Shown here: one piece after another, positions 32,035 to 44,216 of the stretch
Layout of the letters: each line of letters begins with the position of its first letter
How positions within the stretch are numbered: position 1 is the stretch's first letter
Assembly (NCBI RefSeq): GCF_015694425.1
Contig: NZ_JADQDN010000003.1
Location: forward strand, 372,001-436,000
Direction of reading: 5' to 3'
Length of the DNA stretch: 64,000 nucleotides
From: Microvirga terrestris
GTDB lineage: Bacteria; Pseudomonadota; Alphaproteobacteria; Rhizobiales; Beijerinckiaceae
The notes under the pieces: generated by a model
Database searches by the model: none
What the model saw: only the letters and a program-made list of their open reading frames with translations
Told to the model about the DNA's origin: nothing
Made by a program: the position numbers and the translations under genes

Positions 32035-34197
32035 TCACAGAAAGCTCTGCGGATCCACATCGATGGAGACCCGTGTGTTGCCGCGGATCTTGGGGCAGCG
32101 GGCCATCCAGCCACGCAAATAACCCTGAAGGTCCACCTCCCGTTCAGTCTTGACCAGAAGGCGGAAGCGATAGCGGCCGCGGATCAGGGCCAGTGGGGCT
32201 TCGGCGGGGCCCAGCACCGTGACGCCGGGCGGCGGCTCCGCCACCAGGGCCATGGCCCGGGCATGAGCCTCCGCGGCCTCGCGCTCGGCGGCCGAGACGA
32301 TCAGGGAGGCCAGACGCCCGAAGGGCGGCAGGCCCGCCATCTCGCGCACCCGGGTCTCCTCCTCGTAGAAGCGTTCGGCATCGCCCGAGATCAGGGCGGC
32401 GATTACCGGATGGTCCGGCTGCCAGGTTTGAACCAGGGCACGCCCGGGCTTCTCGCCGCGCCCGGCGCGGCCAGTGACCTGCTGCAGCATCTGGAAGGTG
32501 CGCTCGGCCGCGCGGGGATCGCCCGAGGTAAGGCCGATATCGGCGTCGAGCACGCCCACCAGGGTCATGAACGGGAAATTGTGCCCCTTGGCCACGAGCT
32601 GGGTGCCGATGACGATGTCGAACTCGCCCGCCGCGATGGCGGCCAGCTCCGTGCGCAGCCGCTCCGTGCCGCCGGGAAAATCGCTGGAGAGCACGATGCA
32701 GCGCTTGTCGGGAAACAGCTCTGCCGCCTCCTCGGCAATCCGCTCGACGCCGGGGCCGCAGGGCACCAGCGAATCGACGCTGCCGCATTCGACGCAGGCT
32801 TGAGGCGTGCGCTCCACATGGCCGCAATGGTGGCAGACGAGGGAGCGGCGGAACCGGTGCTCCACCAGCCAGGAGGAGCAGTTCGGGCACTCGTAGCGGT
32901 GGGCGCAGTTGCGGCACAGGGTGAGCGGGGCATAGCCGCGCCGGTTGAGGAAGAGCAGCGCCTGCTCGCCTTTTGCCACCGTGTCTTCCACGGCTGCGAC
33001 GAGGGTCGGCGAGAGCCAGCGCCCCTTGGGGATGGCCTCCTTGCGCAGATCCACGGCCCGGATCTGCGGCATGGAGCGGCCGCCGAATCGCTCCGGCAGG
33101 CGCACATGGCGGTAGCGGCCGCGCTCCACATTGACCCGGCTCTCGATGGAGGGCGTCGCCGAAGCCAGGATCACGGTGGCATTCTCGATCTTGCCGCGCA
33201 CCACCGCCATGTCGCGGGCGTGGTAATGCACCCCGTCATCCTGCTTGTAGGCGGTCTCGTGCTCCTCATCGACCACGATGAGGCCGAGATTGGCATAGGG
33301 CAGGAACAGGGCCGAGCGGGCGCCGGCTACAACCTTCACCTCACCCGAGGCGATGGCCGCATAGAGCCGCTCGCGTTTGCGGCCCGTGACGCCGGAATGC
33401 CAGGTGGCGGGTTTCACGCCGAAGCGAGCGGCGAACCGGTCGAGAAACTGAGCCGTGAGGGCGATTTCCGGCATCAGGATCAGGGCCTGACGGCCCTGGC
33501 GCACCGCCTCGGCCACGGCCTCGAAATAGACCTCCGTCTTGCCGGACCCCGTGACGCCTTCGAGCAGGATCACGGGCGGATACTCCTCGCCCATGGCGGC
33601 AACGAGCGTCTGCGCCGCGTCGCCCTGGTCATCGGAGAGCGCGGTGTCGCCGAAGGCGGGGTTGGGCAGCTCTGCCACGGGCTCGGCCAGAAGGGCCACG
33701 GTTTCGAGAGCCCCTTCGTCGATCAGTCCGTTGATGACCCCAACGCTAACGCCAGCCGCTTGGGCGAGTTCGCTTTTGAGCCGCACGGCCCCATCCTGCG
33801 CTAGCTCGACCACCTTCTGCCTGGCAGGCGTCATACGCTTCGGCAGGGCGCCTGCCAGCCGCACGCCGACGCGGGCGACCTCCTGCCGGTCGGCATCCGG
33901 GATCTTGAGACCCATGGCCAGCGCCGAACCCTTGGGCGCAAGGGTGTACCAGGCGATCCAATCCAGGAACTTGCGCATCTCGGGCGAGAGATTCGGCGCG
34001 TCGATGATCCCAGTCACCTTCTTCAGGTTGCCGCCCTGCCCCTCGCGCAAGCCCCAGACGACGCCCGCCACCTCGCGATTGGCGAGCGGCACCTGCACCA
34101 CGTCGCCCTCCTCGAGGCCAAGGCCGTCCGGCACGGCATAGGAATAGGCCGTGTCCAGCGCGAGCGGGATGAGGACATCGGCGATGCGGCTTGTCAT
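32035..34197 (-). CDS. priA: Primosomal protein N' (replication restart helicase PriA)
   Basis: The 720-residue 3'-5' DNA helicase that reloads the replisome at stalled forks. An N-terminal 3' DNA-binding domain (ADVLIPLALDTAYSYAVP) is followed by helicase lobes with Walker A GVTGSGKTE near residue 215 and DEEH in VVDEEHETAYK. A zinc region with eight Cys lies about residues 425-480 (CRNCAHRYECPNCSS, CHHCGH, CVECG). The ATG at 34197 starts the family homology; an upstream in-frame codon would add 15 unrelated residues. It is divergent from xerC across fewer than 50 bases, so the two promoters overlap. Confidence 0.96.
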   Translation of the reverse strand: MTSRIADVLIPLALDTAYSYAVPDGLGLEEGDVVQVPLANREVAGVVWGLREGQGGNLKKVTGIIDAPNLSPEMRKFLDWIAWYTLAPKGSALAMGLKIPDADRQEVARVGVRLAGALPKRMTPARQKVVELAQDGAVRLKSELAQAAGVSVGVINGLIDEGALETVALLAEPVAELPNPAFGDTALSDDQGDAAQTLVAAMGEEYPPVILLEGVTGSGKTEVYFEAVAEAVRQGRQALILMPEIALTAQFLDRFAARFGVKPATWHSGVTGRKRERLYAAIASGEVKVVAGARSALFLPYANLGLIVVDEEHETAYKQDDGVHYHARDMAVVRGKIENATVILASATPSIESRVNVERGRYRHVRLPERFGGRSMPQIRAVDLRKEAIPKGRWLSPTLVAAVEDTVAKGEQALLFLNRRGYAPLTLCRNCAHRYECPNCSSWLVEHRFRRSLVCHHCGHVERTPQACVECGSVDSLVPCGPGVERIAEEAAELFPDKRCIVLSSDFPGGTERLRTELAAIAAGEFDIVIGTQLVAKGHNFPFMTLVGVLDADIGLTSGDPRAAERTFQMLQQVTGRAGRGEKPGRALVQTWQPDHPVIAALISGDAERFYEEETRVREMAGLPPFGRLASLIVSAAEREAAEAHARAMALVAEPPPGVTVLGPAEAPLALIRGRYRFRLLVKTEREVDLQGYLRGWMARCPKIRGNTRVSIDVDPQSFL

Positions 34198-34244
34198 GGG
34201 ATAAGAGGTTAACCTGTGACTGTTAGGGTTCTGCCCTTGCATAA

Positions 34245-35240
34245 ATGGGACTCATGTCAAGCGGCGCCACGCAAAATGTTCTCGATCTGGTCCTCCCCGG
34301 GGCAGACGACACCCGCCGGGAGGCGATGGCGTGGCTTGCTTCGCTGGCCAAGGAGCGGCGGCTCTCGGCAAAAACCGTCGAGGCCTATGCGCGGGACCTG
34401 CGCCAGTTCCTGGCGTTCCTGACGAACCATCTCGGGGAGCCGCCGAGCGTCAAGGGCATCCTGAGCCTCAAACCGATGGACATCCGGGCCTTTCTGGCGG
34501 CCCGGCGGATAGATTCGGTGGGGAGCCGCTCGCTGATGCGCCAACTCGCGGCCCTGCGCTCCTTCGCCCGGCACCTGGAGCGGGAGGGCTTCGGGACGGC
34601 TTCGGCCTTCGCGGCGATTCGCACCCCGAAGGTGGAGAAGAACCTGCCGCGTCCACTGTCCGCCTCCTCGGCCGTGGCCGTGACGGATGTGGAGACGCGG
34701 GCATCGGAGAATCGCAAGCCCTGGATCCTGGCCCGGGATGCTGCCGTGCTGTCGCTGCTCTACGGGGCGGGCCTGCGCATTTCCGAGGCGCTCGGCCTGC
34801 AGCGGCGTGACGCGCCCGTGAACGGTATTGACGCCGTCACCGTCACCGGCAAGGGGGCTAAGATGCGCAGCGTGCCGGTGATCCCACCTATCCAGCGGGC
34901 CGTGGAGGAGTACTTGGCGCTCTGCCCCTATGCGATCCCGCCCGAGGGGCCGCTCTTCGTCGGGGCCCGCGGCGGGCCGCTCTCGCCCCGAATCATCCAG
35001 CTTGCCGTGGAGGAGCTGCGCGGGGCGCTGGGCCTGCCCGACAGCGCCACGCCGCATGCCCTGCGCCACTCCTTCGCCACGCATCTGCTCGCCAAGGGCG
35101 GCGACCTGCGCGGCATCCAGGAGCTTTTAGGCCACGCCTCGCTCTCGACCACGCAGCTCTACACGAAGGTGGACGCGGCCCGGCTGATGGATGCGTTCAA
35201 CGCGGCGCATCCGAGAGCGCGGGTGAAGCAGCAAGGCTGA
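34245..35240 (+). CDS. xerC: Tyrosine recombinase XerC
   Basis: A 331-residue site-specific recombinase that resolves chromosome dimers at dif with XerD. The N-terminal SAM-like core-binding domain covers residues 20-110. Catalytic residues are visible: Arg in GLRISEAL near 176, Lys in KGAKMRSVP, HxxR in HALRHSFATH near 272-275, His in LLGHASLS and nucleophile Tyr in TTQLYTKVD near 307. A second ATG 9 bases downstream is an alternative start. It is divergent from priA and followed by a long gene-poor stretch. Confidence 0.94.
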   Translation: MGLMSSGATQNVLDLVLPGADDTRREAMAWLASLAKERRLSAKTVEAYARDLRQFLAFLTNHLGEPPSVKGILSLKPMDIRAFLAARRIDSVGSRSLMRQLAALRSFARHLEREGFGTASAFAAIRTPKVEKNLPRPLSASSAVAVTDVETRASENRKPWILARDAAVLSLLYGAGLRISEALGLQRRDAPVNGIDAVTVTGKGAKMRSVPVIPPIQRAVEEYLALCPYAIPPEGPLFVGARGGPLSPRIIQLAVEELRGALGLPDSATPHALRHSFATHLLAKGGDLRGIQELLGHASLSTTQLYTKVDAARLMDAFNAAHPRARVKQQG

Positions 35241-35309
35241 AGGTGTCCTCTCGGACGCCACAGCCGATTTGGAATCGTCTTCAAGACTAAGTGCTGGAAG
35301 CTCAACGCT

Positions 35310-35410
35310 GTCATCCCCGCGAGGGCGGGGATCCATAACCGCTGACGGTGTAAGCTGAAGTGCTGTTGTGTTTATGGATCCCGGGCTCTGCTGCGCAGCC
35401 CCGGGATGAC
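35310..35410. repeat. Palindromic repeat element after xerC
   Basis: Outer ends GTCATCCCCGC and GGGATGAC form inverted repeats, and inner GGATCCATAA and TTTATGGATC also pair. A shorter related hairpin follows at 35431-35462 (GATCCCGGATC ... GTCCGGGATGAC). Confidence 0.8.
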
Positions 35411-35478
35411 AGTGCTGGACTGGTTTGGGCGATCCCGGATCGGCTTTGCCGTCCGGGATGACGCTGTTGCTCTGATTG

Positions 35479-35601
35479 TCACAGAGCCAGCGCCTTGTGG
35501 CCCGCAGCGGGTGCTGCGAGCCTGAAGGTTAAGATCGAGGGTGGCGCGTTGGGCAGCCCGGCTCGATGGTTGTGGTGGTAAGTGAGAGCCGGACTGCTCA
35601 T
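35479..35601 (-). CDS. Candidate 40-residue protein, second frame of SOS-box micro-operon
   Basis: A short reading frame of 40 codons, starting MSSPALTYHHNHRAG and ending GHKALAL. Its ATG overlaps the stop of the preceding 33-codon frame as TGATG, the layout of translationally coupled genes. I recognise no family; the sequence is His/Ala/Pro-rich and has no membrane segment. Both frames lie downstream of a good promoter with an SOS-box. A non-coding RNA reading of the same transcript is equally possible, because several stable hairpins are present. Conservation across relatives would decide. Confidence 0.35.
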   Translation of the reverse strand: MSSPALTYHHNHRAGLPNAPPSILTFRLAAPAAGHKALAL

Positions 35602-35702
35602 CACGCGCGGTTTGTTTCAGCGGACCTGGAACTGAGCCAGGATCGGCCACCCGCGATCACAGGTGTGCGAGACCTGCGGCGGGACCGCTCCTTGCCCCAC
35701 AT
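35601..35702 (-). CDS. Candidate 33-residue Arg-rich protein, first frame of SOS-box micro-operon
   Basis: A 33-codon frame starting MWGKERSRRRSRTPV, strongly basic (8 Arg) and probably nucleic-acid-binding if real (inference). A plausible ribosome-binding site GAGG lies 8 bases upstream of the ATG, about 40 bases after the predicted transcription start. It is the first frame after the SOS-box promoter and overlaps the next frame at TGATG. No homologue is recognised by eye. Confidence 0.35.
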   Translation of the reverse strand: MWGKERSRRRSRTPVIAGGRSWLSSRSAETNRA

Positions 35703-35741
35703 CTGCGACGCCTCGCGAGCGCGCCCCTCGTCGGGCGAGGA

Positions 35742-35793
35742 TGTTCCCAGCTATAGCCGAGCTTAGGAGGATTGTCAAGAACAAATAATGAAC
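35742..35793 (-). promoter_or_regulatory. SOS-box (LexA-type) with sigma70-like promoter
   Basis: On the minus strand the sequence reads GTTC-N7-GTTC (35779-35793), exactly the alphaproteobacterial LexA box, immediately followed by TTGACA (35773-35778), a 17-base spacer and TATAGC (35750-35755). LexA bound here would abut the -35 element and block RNA polymerase. The start of transcription should be near 35742-35745. Box identity rests on consensus matching, not on experiment. Confidence 0.65.
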
Positions 35794-35807
35794 ATTCACG
35801 CTGCTAT

Positions 35808-35893
35808 CCCTCTCCCCACTCGATCCTGGGTGTTCCCAGGATCGGCATTCTGGATGAGCAAGTCGGGAACACCCGACTTGCGGTGGGAGAGGG
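35808..35893. repeat. Inverted repeat CCCTCTCCCCAC ... GTGGGAGAGGG
   Basis: Outer arms CCCTCTCCCCAC and GTGGGAGAGGG enclose a second pairing between GGGTGTTCCC and GGGAACACCC. It resembles dispersed repeats common in Rhizobiales intergenic DNA and explains the open reading frames seen here. Confidence 0.75.
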
Positions 35894-36087
35894 TGGCCTG
35901 CGCAGCAGGTCGGAAGAGGGGCCATGCTCGTGCAATGACGCCTCCTCTCCCAGCTCACTCCGTTCGCCACCCTCCTGAACCCGATCCGGATCGTCGATCA
36001 TCTCGATTGGACAAGCAGTGCGCTTCACCGGATCGGGATGGCCGGGACAAGTCCGGCCATGACGGAAGCGTGTGAGAATGAGACGGT

Positions 36088-36193
36088 GTCATTCCCGGCC
36101 GGAGATGGCAAAGCCATCGGAGGGGAAGGGAATCCATAGCGCTGAGCGTGTCAGTGGATCCCCTTCCCGGTCCTGCGGACCGCCGGGGATGAC
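36088..36193. repeat. Palindromic repeat element before tdk
   Basis: It opens GTCATTCCCGGCCGGAG and closes CCGGGGATGAC, with inner arms GAGGGGAAGGG-AATCC and GGATCCCCTTCCC, and is closely similar to the element at 7779. A short GATGGCCGGG...CCGGCCATGAC hairpin (36037-36063) precedes it. Confidence 0.8.
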
Positions 36194-36209
36194 ATGTCAC
36201 TGTCACCGG

Positions 36210-36836
36210 CTACTCCGCCGCCACCACGGCTTCGGCCAAAAGCTGCCGCGCTGCGGGACCGATATCGCCAGCCGTCCAGTGCGGCCTGCAGACGGACACG
36301 TAGCGACCCTCGCCGCCGATCTCGACCACGGGGCCTGAGCGCACGGCCTCGCCGTTGCGGTCGTATTTCAGGATCATCGTGGCCTTGCGGCCGCAATGGC
36401 AGAGCTGCTTGATTTCCTGGAAATCCTGCGCCAGCGCCATCATGGCGATGATCGCGTCGCTGAACAACGTGCCGTAGACGTTGTTCTTCAGCCCATAGGC
36501 CATGACCGGCACATTCAGCTCGTCGACGATCCAGGCGAGCTGGCGAACCTGGTCGGCGGTCATGAACTGGACCTCATCGACCAACACCACCGTGACCGGC
36601 TTCTTGGCGTGCTCGGCCGCCACGATGGCACCGATGTCATCGCTCTTGCGCAAGGGGATCGCATCGGCCTCGAGGCCGATGCGCGATTTTACCTTGCCGA
36701 CGCCGAACCGGTCGTCGATCAGGCTGGTGAACAGCAGCACGTTGCCGCCGTTCTCGATGTAGTTGTAGCGAACCTGCAGGAGATGGGTCGTCTTGCCTGC
36801 ATTCATCACCGAGTAGATGAAGTGGAGCTTTGCCAT
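36210..36836 (-). CDS. tdk: Thymidine kinase
   Basis: A 208-residue type II thymidine kinase that phosphorylates thymidine to dTMP for salvage. The P-loop is MNAGKTTHLL near residue 11, the Walker B-like DEVQF lies near 89, and the lasso/thymidine-binding domain has the zinc-site Cys (CHCGRKA and CRPHW) in the last third. It is only 9 bases downstream of lpdA, so it probably rides on the TCA operon transcript. No functional tie to the TCA cycle is evident. Confidence 0.94.
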   Translation of the reverse strand: MAKLHFIYSVMNAGKTTHLLQVRYNYIENGGNVLLFTSLIDDRFGVGKVKSRIGLEADAIPLRKSDDIGAIVAAEHAKKPVTVVLVDEVQFMTADQVRQLAWIVDELNVPVMAYGLKNNVYGTLFSDAIIAMMALAQDFQEIKQLCHCGRKATMILKYDRNGEAVRSGPVVEIGGEGRYVSVCRPHWTAGDIGPAARQLLAEAVVAAE

Positions 36837-36845
36837 CCGGTCATC

Positions 36846-38243
36846 TTACATGTGAATGGCGCGCTTCTCCACTGCGAGGGCTGCTTCCTTCACAGCCTCC
36901 GCAAGGGTCGGATGCGCGTGGCAGGTGCGGGCCATGTCTTCCGAAGAGGCGCCGAACTCCATGGCGATTGCCGCCTCGTGGATGAGGTTGCCGGCTTCCG
37001 CGCCGACGATGTGAACGCCGAGCACCTTGTCGGTTGTGGCATCGGCCAGAATCTTTACGAAGCCGTCCGTGGTGCGGTTCACCTTGGCGCGGCCATTGGC
37101 CGTGAAGGGGAATTTTCCCGTGTTGTAGGCAATGCCCGCCGCCTTCAATTCCTCCTCGGTCTTGCCCACGGAGGCGACCTCCGGGAACGTGTAGACCACG
37201 CTTGGGATCACGTCGTAATTCACGTGGCCGGCCTTGCCGGCCAGGATCTCCGCTACGGCAACACCCTCATCCTCGGCCTTGTGGGCGAGCATGGGGCCGG
37301 CGATCACGTCGCCGATGGCATAGATGCCGGTGACGTTCGTGGAGAAATGCGCGTCCGTCTGGATGCGGCCGCGGTTGTCGAGCTGGACGCCCACCTTGTC
37401 GAGCCCGAGGCCCTGCGTGTAGGGCACGCGGCCGACCGCCACGAGCACCACATCGGCCTCTAGGGTCTCAGCCGAGCCGCCGGCGGCGGGCTCGACGGTG
37501 AGCGTCGCACCGTTGCCGGTCCGCTCGACCTTGGTCACCTTGGCGCCGAGCTTGAACTGGAATCCCTGCTTGCCGAGGATGCGTTGGAAGTTCTTGGCGA
37601 CCTCGCCGTCCATGCCAGGCAGGATGCGGTCGAGATATTCCACCACGGTCACCTCGGAGCCGAGGCGCCGCCACACGGAGCCGAGCTCCAGGCCGATGAC
37701 GCCGGCGCCGATCACCACGAGGCGCTTTGGCACGCTCTCGAGTTCGAGTGCACCGGTGGAGGAGACCACGGTCTTCTCGTCGATCTCGATGCCCGGCAGG
37801 CGGGTGACGTCCGAGCCCGTGGCGATGACGATGTTCTTCGTCTCCAGCACCTGGTTCGAGCCGTCCTCGGCCGTGACCTCGACCTGGCCGGCGGCCGCGA
37901 TGCGCGCCGTGCCGATGAAGGCATCGATCTTGTTCTTCTTGAGCAGGAACTCGACGCCCTTGGTATTGCCGTCGACGCCTTCCTGCTTGAAGGCCAGCAT
38001 CGTCTTGAGGTCGAGGGTCGGAGCGCTCACGCCGATGCCCATGTCGGCGAAATGCTGCGCATCGTGGAACATGTGCGAGGCGTGCAGCAGGGCCTTGGAC
38101 GGGATGCAGCCGATATTGAGGCAGGTGCCGCCATGGGTCTTGCGCTTTTCCACCACGGCGGTCTTGAGGCCGAGCTGCGCGGCCCGGATGGCGCAGACAT
38201 AGCCGCCGGGGCCGGTGCCGATGACGATGAGATCGTAGGACAT
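36846..38243 (-). CDS. lpdA: Dihydrolipoyl dehydrogenase (E3)
   Basis: The 465-residue flavoprotein that reoxidises the lipoyl groups of 2-oxoglutarate dehydrogenase. The N-terminal FAD motif is [10 protein letters not shown], the redox-active disulfide CLNIGC near residues 40-45, and the C-terminal catalytic HAHPTLAEA carries the His-Glu pair. The ATG at 38243 begins MSYDLIVIG; the longer in-frame alternative runs back into repeat DNA. It lies about 120 bases after sucB, with a palindromic repeat in between. Being next to sucAB, it most likely serves that complex. Confidence 0.97.
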   Translation of the reverse strand: MSYDLIVIGTGPGGYVCAIRAAQLGLKTAVVEKRKTHGGTCLNIGCIPSKALLHASHMFHDAQHFADMGIGVSAPTLDLKTMLAFKQEGVDGNTKGVEFLLKKNKIDAFIGTARIAAAGQVEVTAEDGSNQVLETKNIVIATGSDVTRLPGIEIDEKTVVSSTGALELESVPKRLVVIGAGVIGLELGSVWRRLGSEVTVVEYLDRILPGMDGEVAKNFQRILGKQGFQFKLGAKVTKVERTGNGATLTVEPAAGGSAETLEADVVLVAVGRVPYTQGLGLDKVGVQLDNRGRIQTDAHFSTNVTGIYAIGDVIAGPMLAHKAEDEGVAVAEILAGKAGHVNYDVIPSVVYTFPEVASVGKTEEELKAAGIAYNTGKFPFTANGRAKVNRTTDGFVKILADATTDKVLGVHIVGAEAGNLIHEAAIAMEFGASSEDMARTCHAHPTLAEAVKEAALAVEKRAIHM

Positions 38244-38261
38244 TGATTGAACCCTCGCTTC

Positions 38262-38349
38262 GTCATCACCGGGCCTGTCCCGGTGATCCCGATCCGGTGA
38301 AACGCAGCGCCTCTCCGATCGAGATGGCCGGCACAAGGCCGGCCATGAC
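38262..38349. repeat. Palindromic repeat between sucB and lpdA
   Basis: GTCATCACCGGGCCTGTCCCGGTGATCC forms one hairpin, and GATGGCCGGC-acaag-GCCGGCCAT a second one, within an 88-base element of the dispersed family. Confidence 0.8.
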
Positions 38350-38364
38350 AGGAATGTTGAAAAC

Positions 38365-39609
38365 TTACAGATCGAGCACGAGGCGCGCCGGATCCTCCAG
38401 GGCTTCCTTGACCCGCACGAGGAAGGTCACGGCTTCCTTGCCGTCGACGATGCGGTGATCGTAGGAGAGCGCGAGATACATCATCGGGCGCACGACCACC
38501 TGGCCGTTGCGCACCACCGGACGGTCCTCGATGCGGTGCATGCCGAGAATGCCCGATTGCGGCGCATTGAGGATCGGCGTCGACATGAGCGAACCGTAGA
38601 TGCCGCCATTGGTGATGGTGAAGGTGCCGCCCTGCATCTCGTCGATGGAAAGCTTGCCGTCGCGGGCGCGCTTACCGAAATCGGCGATCTTCTTCTCGAT
38701 GCCGGCAACCGACAGGTCGTCCGCATCGCGCACCACAGGAACCACGAGGCCCTTCTCGGTGCCGACCGCGATGCCGATGTGGTAGTAGTTCTTGTAGACG
38801 AGGTCCTGCCCGTCGATCTCGGCGTTCACCGCCGGCACGTCCTTGAGTGCCTGGATCACCGCCTTGGTGAAGAAGCCCATGAAGCCGAGCTTGGTGCCGT
38901 GCTTCTTCTCGAACACGTCCTTGTATTGGGCGCGCAGGTTCATCACCGCGCTCATGTCCACGTCGTTAAACGTGGTGAGCATGGCGGCGGTGTTCTGGGC
39001 CTCTTTCAGGCGGCGCGCGATGGTCTGGCGCAGCTTGGTCATCTTCACGCGCTCTTCGCGCTCGGCATCGCTCGGCGCGGAAGGCGCACGCACCTGAACC
39101 GGTGCGGACGGCGCGGCAGCCTGGGCGCCGCCGGTCGCGATCGCCGCGAGCATGTCGCCCTTGGTCACGCGACCATCCTTGCCGGTGCCGCCGACATTGG
39201 CCGGGCTCACGCCGCTCTCGGCAGCAAGTCGGGCAACAGCCGGGCCGTGATCCTGGGCGCCGCCGGGAGCGGCTGCCGCGGGAGCGGGCGCAGTAGAGGG
39301 AGCCGGTGCGGCCTTGGGGGCTTCAGCCTTGGGGGCGGCTGCAGGGGCAGCGGCAGGAGCCGCCGCCGCACCGCCGTCGACGATGGAGCCGAGCACCGCG
39401 CCGGGGCTCACCGTCTCGCCGTCCTTGGCGATGATGTCGCCGAGCGTACCGCTCGCGGGCGCGTTGACCTCGAGGGTGACCTTGTCGGTCTCGAGCTCGA
39501 GCACAGGCTCGTCGGCCTTCACTGGATCGCCGGGCTTCTTGAACCAGCGGCCGATGGTGGCCTCTGATACGGATTCGCCAAGGGTGGGTACGCGGATTTC
39601 GGTTGCCAT
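38365..39609 (-). CDS. sucB: Dihydrolipoyllysine succinyltransferase (2-oxoglutarate dehydrogenase E2)
   Basis: The 414-residue E2 core. The lipoyl domain (residues 1-76) has lipoylated Lys in ETDKVTLEV near residue 43. A long Ala/Pro linker follows, then the E3/E1-binding domain ([12 protein letters not shown]...[14 protein letters not shown]), then the catalytic domain ending with [16 protein letters not shown], whose His and Asp are catalytic. It lies about 70 bases after sucA. Confidence 0.97.
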   Translation of the reverse strand: MATEIRVPTLGESVSEATIGRWFKKPGDPVKADEPVLELETDKVTLEVNAPASGTLGDIIAKDGETVSPGAVLGSIVDGGAAAAPAAAPAAAPKAEAPKAAPAPSTAPAPAAAAPGGAQDHGPAVARLAAESGVSPANVGGTGKDGRVTKGDMLAAIATGGAQAAAPSAPVQVRAPSAPSDAEREERVKMTKLRQTIARRLKEAQNTAAMLTTFNDVDMSAVMNLRAQYKDVFEKKHGTKLGFMGFFTKAVIQALKDVPAVNAEIDGQDLVYKNYYHIGIAVGTEKGLVVPVVRDADDLSVAGIEKKIADFGKRARDGKLSIDEMQGGTFTITNGGIYGSLMSTPILNAPQSGILGMHRIEDRPVVRNGQVVVRPMMYLALSYDHRIVDGKEAVTFLVRVKEALEDPARLVLDL

Positions 39610-39678
39610 GATCGTCTTTTGGTCTTTGCGGGGCTGGTTTCCCAGCCCCTCGGAATCGGGTGAGAGCTCCCGCGGGTT

Positions 39679-42639
<2,961 letters not shown>

Positions 42640-42699
42640 GACAATACTCGATTTCAAAATGACTGTGGGCGGCCCCGGGTTCGAGGCGGCCTTTATCGG

Positions 42700-43587
<888 letters not shown>

Positions 43588-43647
43588 TAAGGCGTCTCTT
43601 TATTGAGGAATAACGGGTGAAAATGAGAGAGAATTTTCATGCAGCAC

Positions 43648-44214
43648 TCAGCTCCCGTCATTGCAGATTGCGAGGACAACGTCGTTTTTCCGCGAAGGGC
43701 GGAAATCTAATGCGGTAACTCGATACTTCGTTTGGCCTTTGCGCAATCCCCAAACAGTCTCGCGCATTTCACCGTGGTCGTGGGTTTGGCTGGGACCAGC
43801 ACCTGCGGTCTGCTTGAACAATGCGATTGCAGCATCTACGTCGATACCAACTTGCTTAACAGCACAGGTCTGGATGCGTTCGTTCGCTGTGAAATTCTCG
43901 CCTAGCGTGACATACACTGGATAACCGAAGTTCTCATCTTTGTAGATGCCAAAGCTTGATTTTGAATTCCCGCCTTTAGCTTGGCACAAGGGAGCGGAAC
44001 CGGCACTGTCCCCCTGCTTCCACTTGAGCGCTTGCGCGACTTTTGCACCTTCCGATGCATCGGGACCAATATCGATGCAGAGTCGCGTGAAAAGACGAAC
44101 CAATGCCTCTTCAGGCGATTTCACCTGTACAGTTGCTTGCGCATGAACGCCCTGAGCGGACACAATCCCGCTCAGGAAACACAACATCACAGCGCTGGAC
44201 AGATGAAAGCGCAT
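43648..44214 (-). CDS. Secreted protein of unknown function inserted between sucC and sucD
   Basis: A 188-residue protein with a signal peptide (MRFHLSSAVMLCFLSGIVSA, cleaved near residue 26) and a handful of Cys that may form disulfides, so periplasmic or exported. I recognise no family. The ATG begins 2 bases after the sucC stop, implying translational coupling to sucC, and sucD starts 60 bases after it ends. Its DNA is visibly poorer in GC than the flanking suc genes, pointing to a recent insertion. sucC and sucD are normally adjacent, so the placement is odd. Confidence 0.75.
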   Translation of the reverse strand: MRFHLSSAVMLCFLSGIVSAQGVHAQATVQVKSPEEALVRLFTRLCIDIGPDASEGAKVAQALKWKQGDSAGSAPLCQAKGGNSKSSFGIYKDENFGYPVYVTLGENFTANERIQTCAVKQVGIDVDAAIALFKQTAGAGPSQTHDHGEMRETVWGLRKGQTKYRVTALDFRPSRKNDVVLAICNDGS

Positions 44215-44216
44215 TC

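Larger units (their letters stand above)
35241..36209. other. Gene-poor, repeat-rich interval between xerC and tdk (about 970 bases)
   Basis: No conserved protein-coding gene of normal size is recognisable here. The left part (35310-35462) and right part (35808-36193) consist mainly of dispersed palindromic repeats. The middle part (35479-35793) is not repeat-like; it holds an SOS-box promoter reading leftward and two overlapping short reading frames, annotated separately. A reading frame across 35788-36075 on the plus strand is made of repeat sequence and is not considered a gene. Confidence 0.7.

Noticed and set aside
35560-35745. 6S RNA, SRP RNA or tmRNA as the identity of the structured transcript in the xerC-tdk gap
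   Set aside because: The SRP GGAAGGAAGCAG core and the tmRNA tag codons are absent, and no 6S-like closing stem with a central bubble could be drawn. An unnamed small RNA remains possible.
35788-36075. Plus-strand reading frame of about 95 codons in the xerC-tdk gap
   Set aside because: It is built from dispersed palindromic repeats and has no recognisable protein features.
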